DNA of 64,000 bases, taken from the NCBI GenBank assembly GCA_018398815.1, contig CM031616.1, positions 75,057,951-75,121,950 on the forward strand, given 5' to 3'. Each line of letters opens with the position of its first letter. The stretch's first letter is position 1. The notes beneath the pieces were generated by a model, which saw nothing but the letters and a program-made list of their open reading frames with translations, was not told the origin of the DNA and searched no databases. Of this stretch, positions 35,541-46,350 are shown one piece after another. The DNA comes from Conus ventricosus. Its lineage: Eukaryota; Mollusca; Gastropoda; Neogastropoda; Conidae. The translations under genes and the position numbers were made by a program.

Positions 35541-37454
35541 TCATCCTCCGCCTCAGATGATTCTGCACTACCTTTCTTCTGTTTCTCTCTATCTTGTGAC
35601 ATTGTTCCTGTATACACTTACTCGTTACAGCACTAGGTAACTAAACCAACATGTTGCTCTCCTCTGCCAAAAACTATGACCCGATTATATTTTCACTATT
35701 TCAGGCTAGACGCTTGGACCGATACTCTCAATTCCAGTGCCAGTTTACATCAGCACCATACTAAGAGTCTGCATCAAATCAACACAGCCTGTTAAAAAAA
35801 ATCTGCAATGCACAGTGTGACATCAATAAAATAGCAATCAAAAATGATGTACTACTCATACTATTATACCAATATCACTCAATTCCCAAAACAATACTAA
35901 CTTAATTCATGCCATCCATATAAACCAGTCTTAACTGTATCCCGAAACGAATGTCGAAATTCACCGTGCTTGCCTCCCAAGAAGTTTCTGTTCTCTTATT
36001 TTTTTCAAAATCAATCACTTCATTGTCTCTTGAAAATATCACCATCAAGTCCCGCATTTTTTCTTCTTTTTTTATCAGCTGCGCCCGACACTGAAGTAGT
36101 AGATACCCCGTACTGTAGATCTAGTTGTCAGCTGTGAAGTTTGCCTGCCCGTCATGCACCTCTGGGAACTGCCGACCACCGTCACCATTGCTGCTGACTA
36201 AGCCGCCAGGGTGCATGGACTGGTTGGGACGTTTGGGAACAACGGGGACAGGTCAATATAGGGGCCGTTGGGGGACGGAGATGGGGGGTGTAGAGTTGCG
36301 ACAATGAACGAGTCACCAGACAACGGTGACGGAGGACCCGGGTATGACCATGAGTGCAGTACACACCACAGGGCTGCTTCTGGATGTAGTCCCCGCTATC
36401 TGCTTGCCCGCTGAACTTCTGGAAACTGCCGACGCACCCGTCTCCAGTTGGTAGAGACGGAGGACCCCCAATATTGTTGCCTCGTTCTACTGGATTATGT
36501 TGAAATGGCCCGAAGGCACCCTGAGGGGTGCTATCTTCCTCCCACGTAGAAGAGTTGCAGCTTTGGGTGAGTTGGCCTGTTGTCAGATTTGCTAACGATC
36601 TGACTGGCCTACACTGTTCAAGGAGGTTATCCCAATCTATCTTGAGGTAGGATGCAGAAAACCCCACAAGTTGTTTTCAACGTGAAAAAGACAGTAGACA
36701 CGACGATCAAAGCCAATGTCGAATGCACAAGGCTGGTCACGCCGCAGTTTGTCTTAACTTTTTGCTATTTGCCATAGGCTACACATTATGCCAACTCACT
36801 TTAGTTGTCAACACTGCAAGTCCATTTCCTCTGCCATAGGCTTACACATTATGCCAACTCACTTTACTTGTCAACACTGCAAGTCCATTTCATATCAGCT
36901 CACAACTGTCAAATGAGGAAAAATCATAACTATCTGCTGTTCAATTATTTTTTTAAAATGGAACTATAGTATGTCACATCTCACTATTCCAGTTCACCGA
37001 CATACGTGTGCTGCACTAAAAATCTGGAAATGTCACCAGGCAGTGTTACGAAAAGAACGTTGCCTATCACACCTGTTCTTGTCGTCTGCTTCCGTTAGGC
37101 TAGGCTATCGATCTCAGTCGGCTAATTATGACCTAAACGTTCGTAAGGGTTTCTGAAAAATGAATTTTTTTTTTTTTTTTTTTTTTTGTAAACTGTTAAT
37201 CAGCTGAAAGATCCGAACATCGTTCACATTGTTCAAAACATTAAGTCTTAAACGCTGAATCATTCCCAAACGAAAAAACATGGAGTCATCACTAAAATCT
37301 AGATAGCTATTTTCTTTGAAGCCACATTCCTATGAGATTTTAATTTTTCTTTTTTTTTTCTACACAACATGTTGACTACGCTCCACAATAGTGTTGAACT
37401 TCGTAAGCCGATATCATGGCTGCACAGAAACTTAATCCTGTCGCGACGCCAATC
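35541..37454 (-). other. 5' leader of element 1 with primer-binding-like site
   Basis: 1.9 kb between the 5' LTR and gag. Just inside the LTR (37437-37452, on -) lies TGGCGTCGCGACAGG, which begins TGG as expected for pairing with a tRNA 3' CCA; I did not identify the tRNA. A 62-bp direct duplication occurs at about 36770-36831 and 36833-36893. A 161-codon frame on - (36182-36667) has no recognisable domain and is not called a gene. The leader is unusually long. Confidence 0.65.
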
Positions 37455-37715
37455 TGTAGCGTTGTGAGTGTTGCAGACAATCTTCCCACAAGTAGACCAA
37501 GCGCAGTTTAAAATCATTTTCTTGGCTTATTAGGCTTTCTCTGCATAGTTCCTTTCTCGTTGGAGGCTGGGATGAAACTCTCTATTCTCACACATACATC
37601 TCCCAACAACACCTTCGTTTGCTCACCGTTCGCACAGTTCGCACGCATCACATCATGCATTCCCCACGTGCACCTTCTGCTGATCATGCAACCCATTCTC
37701 ATTCGCCCTCTCACA
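37455..37715 (-). repeat. 5' LTR of element 1
   Basis: On - it begins TGTGAGAGGGCGAATG and ends CACAACGCTACA; partner of 28394-28660. Flanked outside by GTAA at 37716-37719. Confidence 0.92.
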
Positions 37716-37950
37716 GTAACTTCATTTTGTTGGAAACAGTAACAGCAAGGGAAAAAATCAATCACAAACATGCAACAGTTTTCAGTGGCAGCAGGCAGTG
37801 TGACTGCCTGACTGCCACTATGACAGTAACAATGTATGTTTCAGTTTGATGCCAACACTCAACAAAAACCAACAACTATCTTTACACCAACCATACACTG
37901 AGAATGAAGTGAAACCCAAAAAGATCAACCACCCATTCCACAAACCTTAC

Positions 37951-38350
37951 CTTCTTTACGCCTCTGAGTTTGGCTCTCTTGCGCCTGACAGAATCCGTGT
38001 CACTGTTGCGTTTGAGGCTTGCACTTGCAGCTGGCGAATGAACAGAGAGTGCTTTAATACATTTTTCTGTTATAATAGCTGGCACAGCATCCTCTTTCAG
38101 CTGTCTTCCGACCCGAATTCCAGCTTCCCTACCTTTACTTTCCAGTGTGTTGGTCTGGAAACTGTGCTCTCTTCGAAGTGACGACCACAAATGCCATGAT
38201 AACTGTCCCCAAGAACAAAATCTTTCCTTGTTGTGGTGACAAAATTTATCCACAATCGCCTAAACTGGCTGGAAGCACCTGGAAAAGCAATGAACGCGTT
38301 ACTCTTTGCTTATTTCCTGATGAAATTCCGCAACCAGACACAGCACACAT
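37951..38350 (-). CDS. THAP-domain exon with two frame breaks
   Basis: Starts ATGTGTGCTGTGTCTGGTTG on - (38350), giving MCAVSGC, the usual beginning of a THAP C2CH zinc finger. Later pieces supply AFP, FRRLWINF, ICGRHFEES (Cys and His ligands) and GRQLKEDAVPAI, the end of the domain, followed by a basic tail RRKRAKLRG. The exon ends AAAGAAG before GTAAGG, a strong donor. THAP domains bind DNA and occur in host regulators and P-element-type transposases. Two single-base indels put these motifs in three frames; all motifs are otherwise well kept, which argues for sequence error rather than decay. The Ty3 element lies 236 bp downstream, in the presumed intron. Confidence 0.75.
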
Positions 38351-38407
38351 ATCTCACTTCAGGCCGAACACGAAAGCGACTTCGCTTGTCTACGTCATCA
38401 ATCGGGA

Positions 38408-38414
38408 ACCCCCC

Positions 38415-38449
<35 letters not shown>

Positions 38450-38466
38450 ACCCCCCCCCCCCCCCT
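38408..38466. repeat. C-homopolymer tract
   Basis: Nearly 60 bases of C interrupted by single A residues, just 5' of the THAP start on the minus strand (G-rich there). It makes long proline and glycine frames that are not genes. Confidence 0.97.
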
Positions 38467-39236
38467 ATATATCGAAATCGAGGCTCTCGTTCCTTTTCAG
38501 CCTCTCGCTTTCCCAATCCGCAGGAAATGCTGCTCTCACTGCAAAATGAGAGCACAGGCGGCTGATTCGGGGCTGTGTTTCGCATACGATCACATACCAA
38601 AACCGTGTACTTGGTCAAATAGATTGTAAAAATGGGTGGAGATACCCTTTCAACCTAGCCATTTTCACCACCCATCTTAGCCCTTGTCGTTCTGTGTAGA
38701 GTTAAGTGGAGTGTATCCCCACCCTTCCTCCAACCCCACCCACCCCTCACCTCCTGGAATGGTTATGCCCCATCAGCCGTGTCCCCTGAGGTGGTGTGGA
38801 CGTGAACTCTGAATGCAATCAACCAACTAACGTTCACGAGGGCACAAGGCCTTGGGAGTTGAATGAACCATCCCACTGTTTCTCACTCTGTTTCCCGTTC
38901 TAAGAATCGTCTCCATGATCATGAATTGATTTGATTGATGACAAAAACAAACCTGAAATGATTCTTTTTTGTCGAAAAGCGCATACCAGTACCATTACGG
39001 CGGATCAGAAACTTTTATGGTGTTACTTACAAGTCCTTTAGTTGCTATGTTTGGATGTTAACATGAGGACTATCATGTTTGTCGTAAAGGCTACTGCCAA
39101 TATTCTACATCAGGAATACTTTATTAATTACCTTATTGCCAAAGGCATTGGTTGATTTTAAAAGACTCATCTTTCATCCCCTCAGTGACATTACACCTAC
39201 ACCGCTCATTCCAGCATCACCCCCACCCCACCCCCA
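38467..39236. other. Unique noncoding sequence
   Basis: Region upstream of the THAP exon. It probably holds the gene's promoter or 5' untranslated sequence on -, but I see no clear element and no further exon. Confidence 0.4.
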
Positions 39237-39574
39237 CTACACAGACACTGCCCGCTCACCCGGCTATAAATGAGAAGAAATAACCCACCCTTCGTTCAAC
39301 GTGTTGACGAATTGTTCGTTGTTGCACTATGGCACAACCCATCCCCCCCCCCTCTACACAGACACTGCCCGCTCACCCGGCTATAAATGAGAAGAAATAA
39401 CCCACCCTTCGTTCAACGTGTTGACGAATTGTTTGTTGCTGCACTATGCCACAACCCACCCCACCCCCTCTACACAGACACAGCCCGGCCACCCGGCTAA
39501 AAAAAAAAGAGAAGAAATAACCCACCCGTCGTTCAGCGTGTTGACGAATTGTTTGTTGTTGCACTATGCCACAA
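39237..39574. repeat. Three tandem copies of a ~117-bp unit
   Basis: Starts at about 39237, 39354 and 39470. Each unit has CTACACAGACACTGCCCGCT, CGGCTATAAATGAGAAG and GTGTTGACGAATTGTT. The third copy differs most (A-rich insertion replacing the TATAAAT). Confidence 0.93.
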
Positions 39575-40134
39575 ATTTGGGACTGTTGGTTTCGGTGATC
39601 AAGCGAGCCAAAACAAAAAAAAAGACTTCGTTCTGATCAGCCCTAAATTATTAGTGGCGAATGAAGCTATTGCATGAGCTTTAGTATATGTTGCTTTGAT
39701 CAAAGAGATTAAAAATGATCAAAAAGATTAAAATAAAACGACGTAGTAACGTTGCCATTAATTTGATAACTAGCTGTGTGTTTTATTCATAATAACGTCT
39801 TATGAGAGGGAAAAAACAGTATGGCGTAACTGAAGAAAATGTACAGAATTTCCATGACGTAGCTGAACATAAAGTTGAATATTGCACATCAACTCTGCAA
39901 GTTAACACCTAAGCACTCTAGTCCACAATCAAACTTCCAATCCTTCATTCCATTAGCTGAACAAAAAGGAATAAACTAAGAAAGTCTTTCAAATCAAAAG
40001 GAAATTTTAAATGACAGAGGAGATTAAACTGATGATAACAAAGGAGATTACTTTTGCTCCTTCAGTGAAACGATCTCACGCGAATAACTTCAAATAAAGC
40101 AACCTGTGTGGGTTACTTTTTGTTCCATTAGTGG

Positions 40135-40135
<1 letters not shown>
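39575..40135. other. Unique AT-rich sequence
   Basis: No gene, repeat or regulatory site that I can support. Confidence 0.5.

Positions 40136-40202
<67 letters not shown>
40136..40202. repeat. CA microsatellite, left flank of element 2
   Basis: (CA)n with one CC interruption, ending exactly where the left LTR begins. Confidence 0.96.
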
Positions 40203-40204
<2 letters not shown>

Positions 40205-40345
40205 AAGTGGCACAAGAGAATAAGAACACACTAAGATTAAACATACAATGCTCAGAGTCAACCATTTATTCCCGAACCTCCTGCAGAGTGCATGCACTGT
40301 ATCCATTGGATGAGTGTGCGTACATTTTAACCGATATCTACTACA
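40203..40345 (-). repeat. 3' LTR of element 2
   Basis: On - it begins TGTAGTAGATATCGG and ends GTGCCACTTCA. The adjacent purine tract AAAGGTGGGGGTA lies just upstream of it on that strand. Confidence 0.87.
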
Positions 40346-40439
40346 TACCCCCACCTTTAAGTTTCTTAACACAACATTTGCTATAACAAATGATATTTTG
40401 ACATTTTCAATTTTTGAAAAAAAAGTTTTTCTAACTTAA

Positions 40440-40757
40440 AATGATTGACAAAATTACAAAACTATTCCTGTCATTAGTATCAACGTTTTCACCTCATTGA
40501 CAAAATTATAAAATTATTCCTATCATTAGTATCAAGGTCTTCAGCTGATTGACAAAATTATAAAATTATTCCTATCATTAGTATCAAGGTCTTCAGCTCA
40601 TTGACAAAATTATAAAATTATTCCTATCATTAGTATCAACGTCTTCAGCTCATTGACAAAATTATAGAATTATTCCTATCATTAGTATCAACGTCTTCTG
40701 CTGATTGAAAAAAATATAAAATTATTCCCATCATTAGTACCAATGTCTTCAGCTGTT
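40440..40757. repeat. Six copies of a 52-bp repeat in element 2
   Basis: Unit ATTGACAAAATTATAAAATT followed by ATTCCTATCATTAGTATCAA and a GTCTTCAGCT tail, repeated from about 40443 every 52 bases. Located between the integrase gene and the 3' LTR. Confidence 0.93.
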
Positions 40758-40759
40758 CT

Positions 40760-41235
40760 GGTTATGTCTCTCTTTTAAACCGTCTCTTTCCCCTCTTATA
40801 GTTCTTTCATAGTCCAATCATTATTTCTCATTTCTAAACCGTCCCTTCCCCCTCTATTAGTTCTTTCATAGTCCAGTCATTATTTCTCACTTTTAAACCG
40901 TCTCTTCCCCCTCTGTTAGTTCTTTCATAGTCCAATCATTATTTTCTCACTGTTAAACCGTCTCTTTCCCCTCTATTAGTTCTTTCATAGTCCAGTCATT
41001 ATTTCTCACTTTTAAACCGTCTCTTCCCCCTCTGTTAGTTCTTTCATAGTCCAGTCATTATTTTCTCACTGTTAAACCGTCTCTTCCCCCTCTGTTAGTT
41101 CTTTCATAGTCCAGTCATTATTTTCTCACTGTTAAACCGTCTCTTTCCCCTCTATTAGTTCTTTCATAGTCCAATCATTATTTCTCACTTTTAAACCGTC
41201 TCTTTCCCCTCTTATAGTTCTTTCATAGGCCAATC
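40760..41235. repeat. Eight copies of a 60-bp repeat in element 2
   Basis: Unit containing TTAAACCGTCTCTTCCCCCT and TAGTTCTTTCATAGTCCA, repeated with 58-62 bp spacing directly after the 52-bp array. Confidence 0.93.
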
Positions 41236-41282
41236 ATAATTGAGAAAAGAAAAGCAAAATTAACAAGGTGAACATGTTTTCT

Positions 41283-42432
41283 CTACTGCAATGCCTGTCG
41301 GAACCAATTCAGCACAAGGTCTTTCAAACGCCTGGACAGTCTTTGTTGACGTGTCAGGCGACCCTCAGACCTCGTAGTAGGACCCTGAATCATCAGAGAC
41401 GTCGGGGAAGGATCCTGACAATCGCGATCCTCTATCATGGCCGGGGCGAAGATTCTCGGGATAGATGGAACATGATCCTCCGGTTCAGGTGGTCTCAGGT
41501 CGAGTGGAGCATCAGCAGTGGCTGTGACTGGACCAGCTCCAGGTTCAGTAGAGGACCGGGCAGTAGCCACTAAAGGAGACGACGGCCCACCAGGTACAGT
41601 CTGGTCATCGAAAAGAGTCTCTGTCTCTGCATCCTCAGGCTTACCAGACTCATTGACCCGAGGTAGTATGTGGTCGACATGTCGCTTCAGGGAACGGCCA
41701 TCTGGTAGACGAATCATATGACAGTGGCCCAGTCTTTCGCATGATCATACCGGCCTACCACTTGGGGCGAGTGGAAAAGTTCTAGATGCAGACTAAATCA
41801 CCCACCCTGTAGCTTCTGATGTCAACATGATCATGGTTCAGTTTTTGCTGCATCTGTCGCTGAACCACCTGTCTTCCTACACTCCGCTGTACTAGTTCCA
41901 GGTGGATGCGGACCTTGCGATTGAAGAAAAAGCTCTTTGGGCGACAGTCCTGTCGTTGTTTGAGAAGTGATGGATGCAAGGACAAGAATCGCGCCACTCA
42001 GGTCTCTATGGAGCCGTGATTCATGTTCTTCAGGCCCTGCTTCAATGTCTGCACTGCCCTCTCAACAGGCCCATTAGTGGTGGCGTTGTGTGGTGCAGAC
42101 TTGATGTGCTTGATGCCATTCATACGCATAAATGTATCAAAGTCCTCACTGGTAAAACAGGAACCATTATCCGATACCAACGTCTCTGGCAACCGATGAA
42201 TGGCAAAGGAGTGCCTCAGCTTCTCAATGGTCGCTGTTGAGGTACATGTGCTCAGTGGGTAATATCGACTCCAAGGTCGACTGGGCACCCCATGGATGCA
42301 GTGGGGCATGAACGGGCATGTGTCGATGTCTCTGACGTGACACACTCGGCAGCGTCGCACAGTGGCCTGGATTTCAGTGTCCATGTTGGGCCACCAGACA
42401 TGGGACCTGGCCAAGGCCTTAATCCAGCTCAT
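41283..42432 (-). pseudogene. Integrase domain of element 2
   Basis: The segment 41998-42432 holds ARSHVWWPNMDTEIQATVRR, a CRVCHVRD zinc-binding end and the core with TLVSDNGSCFTSEDFDTF, then HNATTNGPVERAVQTLKQGL with the catalytic Glu. The C-terminal part at 41283-41717 begins MIRLPDGRSLKRHVDHILPR. A middle segment lies at 41782-41997. Gypsy-type integrase close to the K02A2.6-like group by motif. Frame shifts separate the segments. Confidence 0.9.
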
Positions 42433-42830
42433 TCCTGGATGTGACTCTCTTCCTGCTCTTGCTCCGCTCTCTCTGTTCCTTCTAGAGGCAGCCTATTGAG
42501 GCCGTCCGCATTACAATGTTTCTTACCCTCCCTGAAGATGATAGAGTATTCATATGCCGACAACGTCAGGGCCCATCGTTGAATACGAGCGGCAGCCATG
42601 ACAGACACCTGTCTGTCCTCTTTGAACAGCCCTAGGAGTGGTTTATGATCAGTTAGTACTTCACATTTCTGGCCATAAAGGTACTGATTGAATTTCTTTA
42701 CTCCAAAGATGACTGCCAATGCTTCCTTTTCCACCTGACTGACATTTTCTCAGCTCTGTTCATGGTGCGTGGTGCAAACGCCACCAGTCTTTCACTGCCA
42801 TCGTCCAGTCAGTGGGAGAGTGCTGCACCC
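42429..42830 (-). pseudogene. RNase H domain of element 2
   Basis: MEKEALAVIFGVKKFNQYLY, then VLTDHKPLLGLF and NADGLNRLPL, the usual RNase H to tether sequence of Gypsy elements. The start of the domain upstream (42735-42830) is in another frame. Confidence 0.88.
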
Positions 42831-42870
42831 ACGCCATAACTGGATACATCACAGGAGAGAGTGACGTCTT

Positions 42871-43790
42871 TCATGGAGTCGAAATGAACAAGTATCCATG
42901 ACGACTGTAGCAATGTCTTTGACTCAGACCAAGCTCGTTCCTGACTTTCACCCCATGACCACTTCTTAGTAAGCTGTATAATGGAGACAACACTGTAGAG
43001 AGATTGGGCAAAAAGCGGGAATAATAGTTCACCATTCCCAGGTACGCCTGGAGTTGCTTGACACTGGTCGGCTGTGGCATGTATTGAATTGCCTGTATTT
43101 TCTCAGGCACAGGCTGAATCCCACTCTGATCTATCTTCAGGTCCAGACAGATCGCTTCAGTTGCCAGAAAAACACACGTTTTTTTAGCTTTGCTCCAGCT
43201 TCATTCAGTCTTTTGAGCACGATGTTCAGGGTCTGTAAATGCTCATTACGCGTCTTTCCCGCCACTAGAATGTCGTCAGTGCGCACATACACCTTGGGTA
43301 TACCCCTCAACAAGTTCTCCATTGTCCTCTGAAAAATACCTGGTGCCGAGGACACTCCAAAGGGCAACCGATTGTCGATAAAGACCTTGATGTGCTGATT
43401 TTGGTGAACTCTTTCGACGTCTCCTCCAATTCCAGCTGTTGATATGCCTGTATGAAATCCAATTGGGAGAAAAAATTTCTTTCACCCAGCTCTACCAACA
43501 CATCCTCAGTTTCTGGAAGGGGATAATTGTCCAACTAGGAAACAGCATTCACAGTAAATTTATAGTCTCCACAAATAAGGATGCTCTTGTCTGGTTTGAT
43601 TACAGTGACAATGGGGGCCGCCCAGTCCGAAAATTGAACTTTCTCAATGGTACCTTCTGCTTCTATCCGATGCAGCTCTTGGCTGACCTTCTCACGTAGA
43701 GCATAGGGCACAGGATGCGGTTTAAAGTAGCGAGGCTGGGCAGTGGGGTTAACAAAAATGTTCGCCTTAACCTCTTTGATGGGCCTCTAA
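42871..43790 (-). pseudogene. Reverse transcriptase domain of element 2, YxDD altered
   Basis: N-terminal motifs include VIKPDKSILICGDYKFTVNA (near 43560-43620) and DNYPLPETEDVLVELG. FFSQLDFIQAYQQLELEE carries the first catalytic Asp. MPFGVSSAPGIFQRTMENLL follows. The catalytic box reads VYVRTDDILVAG, i.e. Arg-Thr-Asp-Asp where Tyr-x-Asp-Asp is expected. Thumb sequence PEKIQAIQYMPQPTSVKQLQ lies at 42871-43110. Several frame shifts. Not expected to be active as assembled. Confidence 0.9.
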
Positions 43791-43864
43791 CTTCCTCAAA
43801 CACAGCTTCATCTCTTTCAGAATGTGATCTCAGTCAGGGTCTGTGACATCCTTCTCACTTGAGC

Positions 43865-44084
43865 TCAGGCGAATATTTCAGACCAGTTCAATTTCAAATG
43901 CTTGAGCCAGTCTCGTCCAAGCAGACTAGGCCCTGAGCCCTTCACCACTACAACATCCAGCGTTACCGATGCTCTGTATTTGTACCTGACAGCTAACGAA
44001 CACGCGCCTGCAACCGGAATGTCTTCACCAGTGTATGTTTTCAACCTCTTCCTGCACTCTTGAAGAGGCAAGTGGACTTCAAAT
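43865..44084 (-). pseudogene. Protease of element 2, 3' half
   Basis: Reads CRKRLKTYTGEDIPVAGACS ... VVKGSGPSLLGRDWLKHLKL, the second half of a Gypsy retropepsin including the closing LLGRDWL motif. The first half, with the catalytic DTG, is 2.3 kb away at 46350-46470. Confidence 0.85.
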
Positions 44085-44287
44085 CTTCAAATCAATAGCC
44101 ACGTCGTCTCCATAGACTTTAAGTGACCCGGGTGTGCGCATTTTTAAAAAAAAGTCCTACTTTCTTGTTTAAAAGACAGCATTCATACCACACCCCTCCC
44201 CCCTAACTTACCTACCAGCTAGCCTAAAATAAACAAGATGCAAAGCATATAAACGTACTCCCAGTTTATCCTGAATACGCGTGAGAT

Positions 44288-45590
44288 ATTCCATAAAGAG
44301 GAAAAACCGTCTTGGGCTCGTGTAACTGTTAGTAATGGCTATTCTGGTAAACATCGGCTATCGTCTGTGACCTAAAATGAACATACTTACAAATTTTCAG
44401 AAAGATCGGCCAAGAACTTTCTGAGATTTTCCATAAAGAAGAAAACCATTGTGGGCCGTTAGTAACGGCTCTAACGGTAAACTTAAACATCGGGCATCAT
44501 CCGTGACCCATAATGAACATATCTACAAATTTTCAGAAATATCGGCCACGTACTTTCTGAGATATTCCATAAAGAAGAAAAACCGTTACAGGCCGTTACA
44601 GCCGTTAGTAACGGCTATAATGGGATAAACTAAAACATCGAGCATCATCCGTGGCCCATAATGAACATACCTGCTAATTTTCACAAAGATCGGCCAAGTA
44701 CTTTCTGAGATATTCCATAAAGAAGAAAAGGCGTTACAGACCGTTACAGCCGTTAGTAACGGCTGTGACGGTAAACTAAAACATCGGGCATCATCCGTGA
44801 CCCATAATGAACATACCTACAAATTTTCAGAAAGATCGGCCTAGTGCTTTCTGAGATATTCTATAAAGAAGAAAAACTGTTACAGGCCGTTACAGCCGTT
44901 AGTAACGGCTATAACGGGGTAAACTAAAACATCGGGCATCATTCGTGACCCATAATGAACATACCTGCTAATTTTTCACAAAGATCCGCCAAGTACTTTC
45001 TGAGATCTTCCATAAAGAAGAAAAAGCGTTACAGGCCGTTACAGCCGTAAGTAACGGCTGTAACGGTAAACTAAAACATCGGGCATCATCCGTGACCTAT
45101 GATGAACGTACCTACAAATTTTCAGAAAGATCGGCCAAGTGCTTTCTGAGATATTATATAAAGAAGAAAAAGCGTTACAGGCCGTACAGCCGTTAGTAAC
45201 GGCTATAACGGTAAACGAAGACATCAGGCATTATTCGTGACCCATAATGAACATACTTACAATTTTTCTGAAAGATCGGCCTAGTACTTTGTGAGATATT
45301 CTATAAAGAAGAAAAACCGTTACAGGCTGTTACAGCCGTTAGTAACGCTGTAACGGGTAAACTAAAACATCGGGCATCATCCGTGACCCATAATGAACAT
45401 ACCTGCTAATTTTCACAAAGATCGGCCAGGTACTTTCTGAGATATTCCATGAAGAAGAAAAAGCGTTACAGGCCGTTACAACCGTTAGTAACCGCTGTAA
45501 CGGTAAAACTAAAACGTCGGGCATCATCCTTGACCCATAATGAACATACTTACAAATTTTCAGAAAGATCGACCCAGTAGTTTTGTCTGT
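44288..45590. repeat. Nine ~146-bp tandem repeats, most with a 31-bp palindrome
   Basis: Unit starts CATAAAGAAGAAAAACCGTT at about 44290, 44433, 44566, 44713, 44861, 45010, 45156, 45301 and 45448. It contains the inverted repeat CCGTTACAGCCGTTA-G-TAACGGCTGTAACGG and CATCGGGCATCATCCGTGAC. The first two units lack the full palindrome. The array is the 3' region of the LINE. Confidence 0.95.
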
Positions 45591-45675
45591 AGCGAGTGGA
45601 ACACATTTTGACCACGGACACACAGACACAGACACAGACACAGACACACACAGACAGCATTTCTTCGTTCCCATT

Positions 45676-46350
45676 CTAAAGTACTCCCTGCTCCCTATCC
45701 TGCCCCAGAACAAGCATTAGGCTAGCCAGGCCCGCCAACCATTCACACACACTTCCACACGACAACACATACAATGGCTGTATTTTAAAAGTAAAGTTTG
45801 CTGAGCTCCCTCCTGAAATGTGCCAGAGAGTCGGCCTCGGCTGCAGCTGCCCAACTGGAATGGTGCGGTGAAAGAAGCTATACTTCAGAACATCGGTTTT
45901 TGATCTAAGGTGGCGGAATTTCTTGGAGTGGTTGGCTCTTGTTCTGGCGGATGCTGGTGTCAGGTACTCCTCTGGCGGAATGTCCACAAGGTTGTTCACA
46001 GACTTGTAGAACATTATTAGTTGGGCTTTCGTTCTCCTGGACCCCAGGGATTCCCATTTGAGGTCAGTGAGCAGACCAGTAACGCTACAGGTGTAATCAT
46101 AGCGGTTGGTGACGTATCTGGCTGCTCTCCCCTGTACTGCTTCTGTCTGTTTAGTTTTGTCTGCGGTGCACGGGTTCCAGACTGTACTGCAGTATTCGAG
46201 GTGGGGGCGAACTAGGGTCTTGTAGGCATTGGTCTTGGTTGCTTGGTTCGCTACCCTCAGGTTCCGCCTCAGGAATCCTATCATGCTGCTGGCCTTTTTG
46301 GTGGAGCGGTTGATATGGCTGGTCCAGCTTAGATCTCTTGATATATTCAC
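45676..46350 (-). pseudogene. LINE reverse transcriptase, C-terminal end
   Basis: An open frame of 224 codons: DLSWTSHINRSTKKASSMIG, then RRNLRVANQATKTNAYKTLV, RPHLEYCSTVWNP, GRAARYVTNRYDY and LKWESLGSRRTKAQLIMFYK. This is the thumb and C-terminal end shared by many Jockey/CR1-type LINE ORF2 proteins. The catalytic core and endonuclease are absent. It is open where its surroundings are broken, so the LINE is younger than its host element. Confidence 0.88.

Larger units (their letters stand above)
28394..37715 (-). mobile_element. Ty3/Gypsy LTR retrotransposon (element 1)
   Basis: A 9.3-kb element in minus orientation with paired LTRs (261 and 267 bp), GTAA target duplications at 28390-28393 and 37716-37719, a primer-binding-like site, a polypurine tract, and the order gag, protease, reverse transcriptase, RNase H, integrase that defines Ty3/Gypsy. 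The reading frame shifts many times. The LTRs differ by a few substitutions and small indels, so the insertion is fairly young. About 2 kb of noncoding sequence lies on each side of the coding block. Confidence 0.92.

Noticed and set aside
36182..36667. 161-codon frame on - in the leader of element 1
   Set aside because: No recognisable domain and no clear start context; the rest of the leader is noncoding.
38145..38618. Proline- and glycine-rich proteins
   Set aside because: Produced by the C-homopolymer tract; the real coding content here is the THAP exon on -.
45039..45713. Cys-rich frames on - over the 146-bp repeats
   Set aside because: Repeat translation in the 3' region of the LINE.
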